DNA from: Herpetosiphon giganteus
Lineage (GTDB): Bacteria; Chloroflexota; Chloroflexia; Chloroflexales; Herpetosiphonaceae
Assembly: GCF_016907925.1 (NCBI RefSeq)
Contig: NZ_JAFBCZ010000012.1
Location: 1-64,000 of the forward strand
Direction: 5' to 3'
Length of the DNA: 64,000 bases
Part shown: positions 9,096 to 17,791 of the stretch, piece after piece
Numbering within the stretch: the first letter of the stretch is position 1
How the letters are laid out: every line of letters starts with the position of its first letter
The notes under the pieces: generated by a model
The model's database searches: none
Told to the model about the DNA's origin: nothing
Seen by the model: the letters and a program-made list of their open reading frames with translations, nothing else
Translations under genes and position numbers: made by a program

Positions 9096-10118
9096 ATGGC
9101 GCTTGAGCAGCCCACCCGGGCCTTGGTAATTGGCGGATGTGGCTTTGTTGGCAAGCATTTGGTGCAGCAACTTTTGGCCAGCGGGCGGCCTGTGCGAGTG
9201 TTTGATCTTCAGCCCTATCCCGACCAGCAGGTCGAATCGGTGGTTGGCGATTTGCGCCGTGCTGAGCAAGTTTTAGAAGCTTGCCGCGATGTTGGCACGG
9301 TCTTTTTGTGTGCCGCTGCGGTCGATTGGGGCTGGGGCAATGCCCAATTATTGCACGATGTGAATGTGCTAGGGCCGCAGCATGTGGTTGCTGCCTGCAA
9401 AGCCATGGGCGTTGCGCAACTGATTTATACCAGCAGCGTTGATGTAGTGTTTGAGGGCAAACCAATTCGCGCTGGCGATGAGCGCTTGCCCTATCCCAAG
9501 CGCCATTTGGATATTTACGGCGCGACCAAAACCGCTGGCGAGCGCTTGGTTTTGGCGGCCAATGGTCAGGCAGGCTTGGCAACCTGTTCGTTGCGTTTGG
9601 GCGGCGTGTATGGTCCAGGCGATTCACATCGTTTGCCTTCGTTGGTCGCTTTGGGCCGGCGCAGCGCGATTCCACGCTTGGGCGATGGCTCGGCACGCTT
9701 TTCGCATATCTACGTGGAGAATGCTGCCCATGGTCATATTCTCGCAGCCCAACATCTAACCGTCGCTGGGGTGATGGGCGGTCAAGCCTATTTCTTAGTC
9801 GACCCTGATCCTGATAACTTTTTTCTATTTCTCAAGCCGATAATCGAAGCTTTGGGTTTGCGGATGGCCCAGCGCCATGTGCCATTTGGCCTGATGAATA
9901 TGTTGGCTTGGCCCAGCGAAACTTGGTATCGCACCACGCGCAGCAAGCAACGCCCCAGCCTAACGCGTTATACCGTCACCTCAACCTGCGTTGATTTTTG
10001 GTTCACCGGCACCAAAGCTGCCCAAGATTTTGGCTACCAGCCGCTGGTCGGGCTTGCCGAGGCCCGCCAACGCACGATTGAGTGGGCCAAGCGCGAGTTT
10101 AATTTAGGGCTGAAGTAA
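9096..10118 (+). CDS. NAD(P)-dependent epimerase / 3beta-hydroxysteroid dehydrogenase-like SDR
   Basis: A 340-residue extended short-chain dehydrogenase. It has the N-terminal nucleotide-binding GGCGFVGKH (GxxGxxG), the active-site YGATK with Tyr and Lys, and upstream YTSSVDVVF supplying the catalytic Ser. The pattern DWGWGNAQLLHDVNVLG is typical of the 3beta-HSD-like branch, whose bacterial members act on sterol/terpenoid alcohols or nucleotide sugars. Substrate not predictable. It starts about 30 bases after the STAS gene behind GGGAG, so the two may be co-transcribed. No membrane segment of the sterol-enzyme type is obvious. Confidence 0.82.
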   Translation: MALEQPTRALVIGGCGFVGKHLVQQLLASGRPVRVFDLQPYPDQQVESVVGDLRRAEQVLEACRDVGTVFLCAAAVDWGWGNAQLLHDVNVLGPQHVVAACKAMGVAQLIYTSSVDVVFEGKPIRAGDERLPYPKRHLDIYGATKTAGERLVLAANGQAGLATCSLRLGGVYGPGDSHRLPSLVALGRRSAIPRLGDGSARFSHIYVENAAHGHILAAQHLTVAGVMGGQAYFLVDPDPDNFFLFLKPIIEALGLRMAQRHVPFGLMNMLAWPSETWYRTTRSKQRPSLTRYTVTSTCVDFWFTGTKAAQDFGYQPLVGLAEARQRTIEWAKREFNLGLK

Positions 10119-10545
10119 AAGCAAAAGTCAGAAGTCAAAAGTCAAAAGTCAAAAAAGAACATCGAACAGAGAGCAGAGAACATAGGGATTGGGGATCGGT
10201 CGTTGAGGGCTGGGGATCGGTTGCTTAATGCAGCGGTGCAGAGCAGTTGGGCTATTGGCTTTGGGCTAGGGGCGATTCATTGGCAATACCAATAGTTGCT
10301 CCGAAAGCCAACAGTCAATAGCCAATAGCCTCATGCTTCGTGCTCTTCGTGGATCAATGTTAACGCAGCGGCGCAGAGCATAGCTATTGGCTTTGAAAAA
10401 TTAATAATCTGAGCTAATCTGTGTCAATCTGTGGCTAAAAACATTCTTCTCGATTCTTCGCATTTGCTATGTTCTATGCTCTCTGTTCTATGCTCTATGC
10501 TCTCTGTTCTATGTTCTCTCTTCTAAGCCTACAAACCTTCACCAA
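10119..10545. repeat. gap filled with family-C repeat words
   Basis: Runs of AAAAGTCAAAAGTC, GCTATTGGCTTTGG, AATAGCCAATAGCC, CGTGCTCTTCGTGGATC, AATCTGTGGCTAAAA and TTCTATGCTCTCTGTTCTATG follow each other. The same words recur at 11745, 31810, 44330, 51510 and 58560. No coding potential seen. Confidence 0.7.
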
Positions 10546-10551
10546 AGCAGA

Positions 10552-10580
10552 ATGACAGCAAGCTACGAATGTGCTATAGT
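10552..10580 (+). promoter_or_regulatory. candidate promoter of gap
   Basis: ATGACA, 17 bases, TATAGT, about 65 bases before the start codon. It lies directly after the repeat-filled gap. Confidence 0.6.
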
Positions 10581-10645
10581 GGTGACGAACGGCGCAAAGC
10601 CGTGAAAGCATTCTTATGTTGGTGCGAAATATTAAGGAGTCACTT

Positions 10646-11671
10646 GTGGCACGAGTAGCAATCAACGGCTTCGGTCGCATCGGTCGCCAAAGCTTCAAAA
10701 CCATCTTGGATCTCTATCGCGATGAGTTGGAAATTGTTGCAATCAACGACCTGACCGATAACCAAACGTTGGCCCACCTGCTCAAGTACGATTCAACCTA
10801 TGGTTCATTCGATGGCGATGTCACCGCCACTGAAGATACAATCAGCGTTACCTTCGCCGATGAAGAAGAGCCAATGGTCATCAAGGCCTTGGCCGAGCGC
10901 GATCCGTCAAAGTTACCATGGGGTGAGCTGAACGTCGATATCGTGATTGAATCGACTGGGATTTTCACTGATGCTAGCAAAGCCAAACTGCACTTAGACG
11001 CAGGCGCAAAGAAAGTTATCATCAGCGCTCCCGCCAAAAACGAAGACATTACGGTCTGTATCGGCGTGAACGAAGAAAACTACGACCCTGAAAAACATAC
11101 GATTGTTTCAAATGCATCATGTACCACCAACTGTTTGGCTCCTGTGGCCAAAGTCTTGAACGATAAGTTCGGGATTGTGCATGGCTTGATGACCACGATT
11201 CACTCGTATACGATGGACCAAAACCTGCAAGACGGCCCCCACAAAGATTTGCGCCGCGCTCGCGCCGCTGCTTTGAACATGGTTCCAACGACCACTGGTG
11301 CTGCTAAAGCTGTGGCCTTGGTTATCCCTGAGCTGAAGGGCAAGTTCGACGGTTTCTCAGTGCGCGTCCCAACCCCAACCGTTTCGATGATTGACTTTGT
11401 GGTCGAATTGACCAACGGTGCAACCGTTGAAACGATCAACAATGCCTTCATCGAAGCCTCACAAGGCGCGATGGAAGGCGTGTTGGGCGTAACCAACGAG
11501 CCATTGGTCTCATCAGACTTTATCGGGACTTCATACTCAAGCGTCGTCGACTTGAGCTTGACGATGGCGATTGGCGAAAAGATGGTTAAAGTTGTTGCTT
11601 GGTACGACAACGAATGGGGCTATGCAACCCGCATCGCTGACCTCACCGCGTACATCGCTGAAAAGCTCTAA
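10646..11671 (+). CDS. gap: glyceraldehyde-3-phosphate dehydrogenase (type I)
   Basis: A 341-residue glycolytic enzyme that oxidises glyceraldehyde 3-phosphate to 1,3-bisphosphoglycerate with NAD. The N-terminus has the NAD-binding INGFGRIGR, the catalytic Cys lies in [11 protein letters not shown], the paired His in TIHSYTMDQ, and the C-terminus carries [11 protein letters not shown]. Length is standard. The GTG start has AAGGAG six bases upstream; a start ten codons earlier has no ribosome site. It has its own promoter and terminator and is not joined to pgk or tpi here. Confidence 0.97.
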   Translation: MARVAINGFGRIGRQSFKTILDLYRDELEIVAINDLTDNQTLAHLLKYDSTYGSFDGDVTATEDTISVTFADEEEPMVIKALAERDPSKLPWGELNVDIVIESTGIFTDASKAKLHLDAGAKKVIISAPAKNEDITVCIGVNEENYDPEKHTIVSNASCTTNCLAPVAKVLNDKFGIVHGLMTTIHSYTMDQNLQDGPHKDLRRARAAALNMVPTTTGAAKAVALVIPELKGKFDGFSVRVPTPTVSMIDFVVELTNGATVETINNAFIEASQGAMEGVLGVTNEPLVSSDFIGTSYSSVVDLSLTMAIGEKMVKVVAWYDNEWGYATRIADLTAYIAEKL

Positions 11672-11691
11672 GTTTTTTCTTCGCAAACCAA

Positions 11692-11730
11692 AACGCGCTG
11701 GTGGTTTTTTGAGCCACCAGCGCGTTTTTT
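11692..11730 (+). terminator. terminator of gap
   Basis: AACGCGCTGGTGG pairs with CCACCAGCGCGTT around a short TTTTTTGAG loop, then a T-run. Confidence 0.9.
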
Positions 11731-11744
11731 GTTAGCTGAGAGTA

Positions 11745-11936
11745 TTTGATCCACGAAGCGCACGAAGGAGCCGCAACCACGAAGAGCGCGAAGAGCACGA
11801 AGCACGTTTTAGCCACAGATTCCCACAGATTATTGTTCCTGTAGCCCATAGCCAATAGCCTACAGCCTGAACCCCGATTCCCAGCCCCTGACCCCCAAAT
11901 TCTATGTTCTATGCTCTCTGTTCTATGTTCTTATGC
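11745..11936. repeat. family-C repeat words between gap and regulator
   Basis: Contains GATCCACGAAGCGCACGAAGG, CACGAAGAGCGCGAAGAGCACG, TAGCCACAGATTCCCACAGATT and TTCTATGCTCTCTGTTCTATG in sequence. Confidence 0.65.
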
Positions 11937-12680
11937 TTACAACGAGCCGCCATCGGCCAACTTATAACCAACGCCGCGCACCGTCAGAATTCGGCGGGGC
12001 TTCGATGGCAGTTCTTCGATTTTCTCGCGTAAGCGACGCACACACACATCGACAAGGTTGGTTTGGCCAACGTATTCGTAGCCCCACACTTCGCGAAACA
12101 GCACTTCGCGATCAAAAACCTGACCTGCATTGGCTGCCAAGAAATAGAGCAACTCAAATTCCATCGGTGTGAGATTTACGTCCTCGCCAGCGAGCAGCAC
12201 TTTGTGGCGTGGCTCGTCAATCTCCAAATCGCCAATTCGCACAATCGGCGAGGCTTTGCGATGTTGATAGCCTTCCACCCGTCGAATAATCGCCTCAACC
12301 CGCGCTTGCAGCTCAGCAGTACGAAACGGCTTGGTAATATAATCATCAGCACCTAGCTCAAAGCCATGCACCACATCATCGGTGCCATCGCGGGCGGTGA
12401 TAATAATAATTGGCACATCGGAACGCGAACGAATGCGCTCGGTCACCGTAAAACCATCAACATACGGCATCATCACATCAATCAACAAAAGCTGATATTC
12501 GCCATCGCGATACATTTTGAGCGCTTCGAGGCCATTGGAAACTGTGACGAGTTGATAGCGCTGGCCGCTTAACGCCACCTCGACCAACCGCAAAATCGCC
12601 GGATCATCATCGGCAACCAGAATTTTGCGCTGATGGGCATTTTCTTCATGGCGTTCGTTAGTTCGGTTGAGCAAACGCAT
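11937..12680 (-). CDS. OmpR/PhoB-type response regulator
   Basis: A 247-residue two-component regulator. The receiver domain (about residues 18-132) has the acidic pocket in ILVADDDPAILRL, the phosphoacceptor Asp in LLLIDVMMP and the conserved Lys in DYITKPF. The C-terminal winged-helix DNA-binding domain runs to VRGVGYKLADG. Start chosen at the ATG with AAGGAG seven to eight bases upstream (product begins MRLLNRTNER). No histidine kinase gene is adjacent, so it is an orphan in this window. Its own stop is followed by repeat words shared with the gap downstream of GAPDH. Confidence 0.92.
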   Translation of the reverse strand: MRLLNRTNERHEENAHQRKILVADDDPAILRLVEVALSGQRYQLVTVSNGLEALKMYRDGEYQLLLIDVMMPYVDGFTVTERIRSRSDVPIIIITARDGTDDVVHGFELGADDYITKPFRTAELQARVEAIIRRVEGYQHRKASPIVRIGDLEIDEPRHKVLLAGEDVNLTPMEFELLYFLAANAGQVFDREVLFREVWGYEYVGQTNLVDVCVRRLREKIEELPSKPRRILTVRGVGYKLADGGSL

Positions 12681-12847
12681 ACAAGCACTCCTTGCACAGT
12701 TAACCAATCTCTGTGTATGCTACCAAGAAAGTGCGCATTCGGCTAGGGCCAAAGGATTCATGCTCAAGTTTTCGGGAGTAGGGATCAGTAATAATCTCTG
12801 ATTTTTAGGTTTATCAAGTAGCCACTATTGATCGCAAATTGTGCTTG

Positions 12848-12911
12848 AGGGGGTGCAGGGGATTAAAGCCCCCTGCGTTTCCCGCCTTGAGGCGGGACGG
12901 AAGGGTGGTGA
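12848..12911 (+). repeat. two-hairpin element (family A), copy 4
   Basis: AGGGGGTGCAGGGGATTAAAGCCCCCTGCG then CCCGCCTTGAGGCGGGA and GGAAGGGTGGTGA. It lies between the start of the regulator and the end of the permease gene. Confidence 0.85.
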
Positions 12912-12930
12912 GTAAACCATGATTTCAATC

Positions 12931-13827
12931 TCATCCTTTGACTGTGCCCGCCGTTAGGCCGCGAATCAATTGGCGCGAGAAGATGAGGTAGAGCACCAGC
13001 ACCGGGGCAATCGCCAAGGTCAACATTGCCAGCAAAGCGCTCCAATCGGTTTGAAATTGACCAAGGAATTGTTGTGCGCCAAGTGTGAGGGTGCGCGAAG
13101 CCTCGCCAGGAGCCAAAACCAGCGGAAACCACAAATCGTTCCAAATCGGCAGCATCACGAAAATCGCCAAAGTTGCCAAGGCTGGGCGCATCAAGGGTAC
13201 AACCAACCAAAACACTTGATATTCGCTGGCTCCGTCAAGCCGCGCCGCATCTTTGAGGTCGCTCGGCACTTGGCGCATATATTGCGAAAGCACAAAAATC
13301 GCCATCGGCAAGCCTTGGGTGCTATACACCAAGATCAACGACCAAATTGTGTCTTGCAGATTGAGCGCAACCATCAGTTTGAGAATACTCACGGTTGCCA
13401 AACGAATCGGAATCATCAAGCCAATCAGCGCATACAAGGTTAAAAAGCCGCGCCCACGGTAGCGATATTCGGTTAAACCAAAGGCAGTCATGGCTCCCAG
13501 CAGCAAAATCAGCCCAATCGAGCCAAGTGTTACCAGCAAGCTATTGCCAAGATAATGCAAAATCGCTGTTTGCTTAAAGACCGTGGCATAGCCAACCGGA
13601 TCAAATAGCTCGCCGATTGGCGGCAGATAGGGCTTTTGGAAAATTGCTTGCGAGCCTTTGAACGAGTTCATCACCACCAAAATAACCGGCGCAATTGCCA
13701 ACAAGGTGTAGCTGCCCAAGATCGCATGCACCAGCAATGGCGTGAGCCAGCGGCTTGGCCGCAGGGCATTGGGTGCGGTTTTTGGTTGGGTCATGGGCGG
13801 TTTACTCACAAGCGAGTTAGAGCTCAT
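12931..13827 (-). CDS. carbohydrate ABC transporter permease (MalG/LacG type)
   Basis: A 298-residue inner-membrane permease with six hydrophobic segments and the cytoplasmic EAA loop DLKDAARLDGASEYQVFW, which docks the ATPase. It belongs to the binding-protein-dependent CUT1 family and normally pairs with a MalF-type subunit. Its start overlaps the end of the upstream permease gene by 11 bases, so translation is probably coupled. It is last in a binding protein - permease - permease operon. No ATP-binding subunit is encoded nearby; such systems commonly share an MsmK/UgpC-type ATPase from elsewhere (family knowledge). Sugar specificity unknown. Confidence 0.9.
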   Translation of the reverse strand: MSSNSLVSKPPMTQPKTAPNALRPSRWLTPLLVHAILGSYTLLAIAPVILVVMNSFKGSQAIFQKPYLPPIGELFDPVGYATVFKQTAILHYLGNSLLVTLGSIGLILLLGAMTAFGLTEYRYRGRGFLTLYALIGLMIPIRLATVSILKLMVALNLQDTIWSLILVYSTQGLPMAIFVLSQYMRQVPSDLKDAARLDGASEYQVFWLVVPLMRPALATLAIFVMLPIWNDLWFPLVLAPGEASRTLTLGAQQFLGQFQTDWSALLAMLTLAIAPVLVLYLIFSRQLIRGLTAGTVKG

Positions 13828-14728
13828 AGCTTACAACCTTGCGTTGCCACACTAACAAATACAGCAAACTACCAAACAAAATAATCAAAAAGATCACCAT
13901 GGCAATCGCCGTACCCATCGCATAATCGCCAAGTTGCAGCTGGAAGCCATAGAAGGTGCGATAGAAGAAGGTTCCGAGCAAATCAGTCGAGAAGTTTGGC
14001 CCAGCCAGCGCACCCTTGGCGGTGTACACCAAATCAAAGGCGTTGAAGTTGCCAATAAAGGTCAAAATGCTCACAATCCCAACCGTCGGCAAGATGAGCG
14101 GAAACTTGACCCGCCAGAATAATTGCCAAGCACTAGCACCATCAACCCGCGCCGCTTCCAAAATATCTTGGGGCACAGCCAGCAGCGCCGTCATAAAAAA
14201 GAGCATTGGAATACCAACAAATTGCCAAATTGAGATTAAGGCCACGGTTGGCAACGATGTGCTTTCTAAACCAAGCCATGGGCGATAGCGAATGCCCAAA
14301 AAATCGCTAATTGCTGGCGCAATTCCCCAGGTTGGGCTGAGAATTAGTTGCCAAATAAAGCCCACAATCACAAACGAAAGCATGGTTGGCGAAAAAAGCA
14401 GCGTGCGATAGATGCTGCGCCCACGCAGATTTTTGCTATCGAGCAGCGCCGCCAACAGCAATCCCAAGGGGTTTTGCAGCACCATGTGTAATAGGAAAAA
14501 GAGCACAGTATTTTTCAGCGCCCGCCAAAAATAGGGCCACCACTGGCTATCAGTAAACAGCCGTTGATAATTGCTCACGCCCACAAAATTGGCTCCATCG
14601 GAGCTAAACAGGCTTAAGCGCAAGGTATCGAGCAAAGGAAAAACCATCACGATGCTGTAGAGCAAGAGGGCTGGCGCGAGAAATACGACAATATGCCAGC
14701 GTGGGCGCGATTTGTTGGGGCGCAGCAT
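13817..14728 (-). CDS. carbohydrate ABC transporter permease (MalF/UgpA type)
   Basis: A 303-residue permease with six membrane helices and the EAA motif DILEAARVDGASAWQLFW. The first helix follows HIVVFLAPALLLYSIVMVFP, typical of UgpA/LacF-like subunits. The start is uncertain: the ATG used here has AAAGAG six bases upstream, an ATG five codons earlier is also possible, and a TTG further up would fall inside the hairpin preceding this gene. It is the middle gene of the sugar-importer operon and overlaps the next permease. Confidence 0.88.
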   Translation of the reverse strand: MLRPNKSRPRWHIVVFLAPALLLYSIVMVFPLLDTLRLSLFSSDGANFVGVSNYQRLFTDSQWWPYFWRALKNTVLFFLLHMVLQNPLGLLLAALLDSKNLRGRSIYRTLLFSPTMLSFVIVGFIWQLILSPTWGIAPAISDFLGIRYRPWLGLESTSLPTVALISIWQFVGIPMLFFMTALLAVPQDILEAARVDGASAWQLFWRVKFPLILPTVGIVSILTFIGNFNAFDLVYTAKGALAGPNFSTDLLGTFFYRTFYGFQLQLGDYAMGTAIAMVIFLIILFGSLLYLLVWQRKVVSYEL

Positions 14729-14751
14729 AGGCAACTCTTTCATCAAACCAT

Positions 14752-14782
14752 GCCACCTCGCCAAAAAACTCGGCGAGGTGGC
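14752..14782 (-). promoter_or_regulatory. intercistronic stem-loop
   Basis: A perfect 11-bp stem (GCCACCTCGCC/GGCGAGGTGGC) with a GAGTTTTTT loop lies between the binding-protein gene and the first permease gene. There is no T-run after it on the transcribed strand, so it is more likely an RNA-stabilising or partial-attenuation element than a full terminator (inference). Confidence 0.65.
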
Positions 14783-14797
14783 AAGACCGCAGGCTAC

Positions 14798-16087
14798 TTA
14801 GGGTTTTTTGTACCAATTATCCAAGCCCTTTTGGAGATCTTGGGCTGCTGCTTCGGGCGCAAACGTCCCGTTAATCACCCCAACGCTGGTGCGCCATAAT
14901 TCGTTTTCGAGGTTTGGCTCGCCACGTGAGAGAATTTGGTAGGAGTTGCGGATGGTCGATTGACATTGTTTGCGCCAATCAACGAAGGTTTGAGCCAACG
15001 GATTCTTGAGGGTCACCGGATAATCCGACAGGCTGAAGAAGCCAGGCAAGGCATTGCTAAATTCGCTGGCGAATTCAGGCCCAGTCATCCATTCAAGGAA
15101 GGTGCGGGCTTCGGCCATATGGGTGGTTTTGGCGTTAATCCCAATCCCAATGTCGGTGTGATCGCTGATAAAACATTGATCGTTGGCATTGACCACCGGA
15201 GCTTTGAACGCGCCAAGCTCAAATTTGGCATTTTGGTTGAAGTAGGCAATATCCCACGAGCCAGCGGGGTAGATTGCGCCGCGACCTGAGGCAAACAGAA
15301 TTTGAGCATCGGCATATTTGACTGCCTCAAAGCCTTCGGGCAGATAATCGCGCCAGCGCTCAAGGTCTTTGAAGGTTGAAACATAGGCAGCATCGGTTAA
15401 TTTGGTGCTACCATCAATCAACCCTTTGCGGCCAGTTTCGCCAAGCCAATAATTTGGCCCGATGTTTTGGAAGCCCATGGTTGCTGCTTCCCATTGCTCT
15501 GCTGTGCCCATCACCAATGGCGTGTAGCGGCCATCTTGCTTGATTTTATCGAGCACTGCAAAGAATTCAGCGACGGTTTTGGGTTCGGTTAAGCCAAGTT
15601 CATTGAAAATGGTTTTGTTGTAGATAAAGCCATGAATGACCGAGGCCATTGGCAAGCAAAACAGCGTTTTGCCATCGTCGGTTTGCCAAGCACTTTTGGC
15701 CACATCGCTAAAATGTGGAATGCCTTGCAAATCGTTGAGCGATGTTAGATGACCTGCGGTATACAAACCCAACGAAACATCGAAAGGCCGACAAGTAATC
15801 AGATCGCCAGCAGTGCCTGCTTCGAGCTTGCTATTGAGCGCAGCATTGTATTCGGTGGGCGCGGTTGGCCGAAATTCCACATGAATATTCGGGTTGCTCT
15901 TCTCAAACAACGGAATAATTTGTTCAGTCCAAACCTTTTGGTCGTCGCTGCGCCAGCTTTCAATCGTAATCGTCACTCGATTGGCATTTGTGGCAGGAGC
16001 TTCGGTGGCACTGCCGCCACCACACGCGGCTAAAACCGTCGTTAATAAGCTAGCGCAAGCCAGCTTCCAAGGCCATTTGCGAACCAT
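14798..16087 (-). CDS. sugar ABC transporter substrate-binding lipoprotein
   Basis: A 429-residue extracytoplasmic binding protein of the CUT1 (MalE/UgpB-like) family. The signal peptide ends in a lipobox LAAC followed by GGG, so the mature protein should be lipid-anchored. TIESWRSDDQKVWTEQIIPLFEK is the usual N-terminal lobe, and FLEWMTGPEFASEF near residue 350 is a common C-terminal motif. The first and most expressed gene of its operon by position. ATG start with AGGAGTG just upstream. Ligand cannot be inferred; there is no adjacent glycosidase. Confidence 0.92.
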   Translation of the reverse strand: MVRKWPWKLACASLLTTVLAACGGGSATEAPATNANRVTITIESWRSDDQKVWTEQIIPLFEKSNPNIHVEFRPTAPTEYNAALNSKLEAGTAGDLITCRPFDVSLGLYTAGHLTSLNDLQGIPHFSDVAKSAWQTDDGKTLFCLPMASVIHGFIYNKTIFNELGLTEPKTVAEFFAVLDKIKQDGRYTPLVMGTAEQWEAATMGFQNIGPNYWLGETGRKGLIDGSTKLTDAAYVSTFKDLERWRDYLPEGFEAVKYADAQILFASGRGAIYPAGSWDIAYFNQNAKFELGAFKAPVVNANDQCFISDHTDIGIGINAKTTHMAEARTFLEWMTGPEFASEFSNALPGFFSLSDYPVTLKNPLAQTFVDWRKQCQSTIRNSYQILSRGEPNLENELWRTSVGVINGTFAPEAAAQDLQKGLDNWYKKP

Positions 16088-16272
16088 AACACACTCCTGT
16101 CTAGGACGCTGCGGATTGTTGAAGCTTTTAAATTGAACGTGCTTTGATGCTGGCTACGATGTGGAGAGGATTGAATAAACTTTATTATTTCATTGGATTT
16201 AGTAAACAGACAGTACCATAAAGGCTTAAGAATTGTCAAGTTTTGGCTGAAGGAGTGGGTTGCGAGGCTAAA

Positions 16273-16303
16273 ACAAAGCACTCACTGCGTGGACAGTGAG
16301 TGC
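16273..16303 (-). terminator. terminator downstream of tRNA-Glu
   Basis: On the minus strand GCACTCACTG/CAGTGAGTGC with a six-base loop is followed by TTTGTTTT, a few bases after the CCA end of the tRNA. Confidence 0.85.
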
Positions 16304-16306
16304 AAA

Positions 16307-16383
16307 TGGTGACGCATACGGGATTCGAACCCGTGATCTTCACCTTGAAAGGGTGACGTCCTAGGCCGCTAGACGAATGCGCC
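16307..16383 (-). tRNA. tRNA-Glu (anticodon TTC)
   Basis: The minus strand reads GGCGCATTCGTCTAGCGGCC at the 5' end, has a CTTTCAA anticodon loop with TTC, a GGTTCGAATCC T-arm and an encoded CCA. The acceptor stem GGCGCAT/ATGCGTC pairs fully with one G-U pair. Close in sequence to bacterial tRNA-Glu. It stands alone and has its own terminator. Confidence 0.95.
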
Positions 16384-16559
16384 GTTTGGTTTAGGGCTTG
16401 AGTATTCTACTCGTAACGGGGCTTTTTGTCAAATTGGAGCTTGGCTGCACAATCAGCCAGATTATTGAGGCCCAATCAGCCAACATCTGCGATGATATTC
16501 GATAGAGTTTTAGCCTGATTGCGCTGTTTTGGCTGCCCAATTTGGATTGCGAGTAATGT

Positions 16560-17015
16560 ATGCCTCAACCCCAAGCGGTGCTCTTGATTGGCTTGCAAGC
16601 CAGCGGTAAATCGACGTTCTATGGGCAGCAATTTTTGCATACCCATGTGCGAATTAACCGCGATATGCTACGCACCAAACATCGCGAACAGCGCTTGTTC
16701 GAATGTTGCTTGTTGATCAAACAGGCCTTTGTGCTCGATAAAATGAACCTTGAGCAAACCCAACGTGCCGCCTATATTCAGGCCGCCAACGCTGCGGGCT
16801 TCACGGTTGAAGGCTATTTTTTACAATCAGATTTGGCTGCGTGCCTAGAACGCAACCGCCAGCGCACTGGCCAGCAGCACGTGCCAGAAATCGCCATCCG
16901 TGGCTCAATCAAGCGCTTGGAAATGCCCGATTTAGCCGAAGGTTTTGCCCGTTTGTGGCTGGTGCGCCAACTGCCAGCCCAGCAATTTGCAGTTATTCCA
17001 TGGGAGGAGCAATGA
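16560..17015 (+). CDS. P-loop kinase, polynucleotide-kinase-like
   Basis: A 151-residue small P-loop protein. The Walker A motif is GLQASGKST at residues 11-19, and RINRDMLR follows at about 32-39, the INRD pattern seen in the 5'-polynucleotide kinase/AAA_33 group. A C-terminal CLERNRQR supplies lid-type Arg residues. Likely phosphorylates a nucleic acid or nucleotide end (family inference). Its stop overlaps the next gene's start (ATGA), so it is tightly co-translated with the Thg1-like polymerase. Ribosome site is weak. It could also be an uncharacterised nucleotide kinase. Confidence 0.8.
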   Translation: MPQPQAVLLIGLQASGKSTFYGQQFLHTHVRINRDMLRTKHREQRLFECCLLIKQAFVLDKMNLEQTQRAAYIQAANAAGFTVEGYFLQSDLAACLERNRQRTGQQHVPEIAIRGSIKRLEMPDLAEGFARLWLVRQLPAQQFAVIPWEEQ

Positions 17016-17770
17016 ATTTCGAGCAGCTTGATCAATTAATGCGGGTCTATGAAACAACCACCGATCAAACGGTGTTGCCAAATATTTGGATGGTGGCAAG
17101 GATCGATGGTCGCTCGTTTACCCGCCTCACCAAAGATGTGATGAACTATCAACGCCCGTTTGATCAACGCTTTCGCGATGCAATGGTCAGTACGGTGAGC
17201 CATTTGTTGGATTGTGGCTTTCCTGTGCTCTATGGTTATACCCAAAGCGACGAGATTTCGTTGCTTTTCAGCTATCGCTGCGATGTATTTGGCCGCAAGT
17301 TGCGCAAATATTGCTCAATTTTGGCGGGTGAGGCTAGTGGTCATTTTAGCCTAGCGATTCAACAGCAAGCCAGTTTTGATTGCCGAATTTGCCAGTTGCC
17401 CACCGATCAACTGGTGTATGATTATTTTCGCTGGCGGATGGAAGATACCCATCGCAATGCGCTGAATGCTTATTGCTACTGGACATTGCGCGACCAAGCG
17501 CTCAATCCGCAAATGGCCCATGATCAAGTTGCCAAGCTTTCGGTCGCTCAGAAAAATGAGTTGCTATTTAAACATGGCATCAATTTTAACGATTTGGTTG
17601 CCTGGCAAAAGCGTGGCGTTGGCCTGTATTGGCGGAACGTTGATCACGCGGGCTTTAATCCGCAAACCCAAATGCCAACCATCAGCCAACGCCGAAAAAT
17701 TCATGTTGAGCTTGAATTGCCGCAACGTGAACACTACACAGCCTTGCTGCACGATTTACTTGATCGCTGA
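17012..17770 (+). CDS. Thg1-family 3'-5' nucleotidyltransferase (TLP)
   Basis: A 252-residue relative of tRNA-His guanylyltransferase. It has the metal-binding Asp in ARIDGRSFTRL and the second catalytic Asp in GYTQSDEISLLF, plus NALNAYCYW further on. Eukaryotic Thg1 adds G-1 to tRNA-His; bacterial Thg1-like proteins instead repair 5'-truncated tRNAs by templated 3'-5' addition (family knowledge). The start overlaps the kinase stop and has GGGAGGAGC upstream. Pairing with a 5'-end kinase suggests an RNA 5'-end repair unit (inference). The following oxidoreductase starts about 20 bases later and may share the transcript. Confidence 0.9.
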   Translation: MNFEQLDQLMRVYETTTDQTVLPNIWMVARIDGRSFTRLTKDVMNYQRPFDQRFRDAMVSTVSHLLDCGFPVLYGYTQSDEISLLFSYRCDVFGRKLRKYCSILAGEASGHFSLAIQQQASFDCRICQLPTDQLVYDYFRWRMEDTHRNALNAYCYWTLRDQALNPQMAHDQVAKLSVAQKNELLFKHGINFNDLVAWQKRGVGLYWRNVDHAGFNPQTQMPTISQRRKIHVELELPQREHYTALLHDLLDR

Positions 17771-17791
17771 TGTTTATAGCTAGGAGATTGT

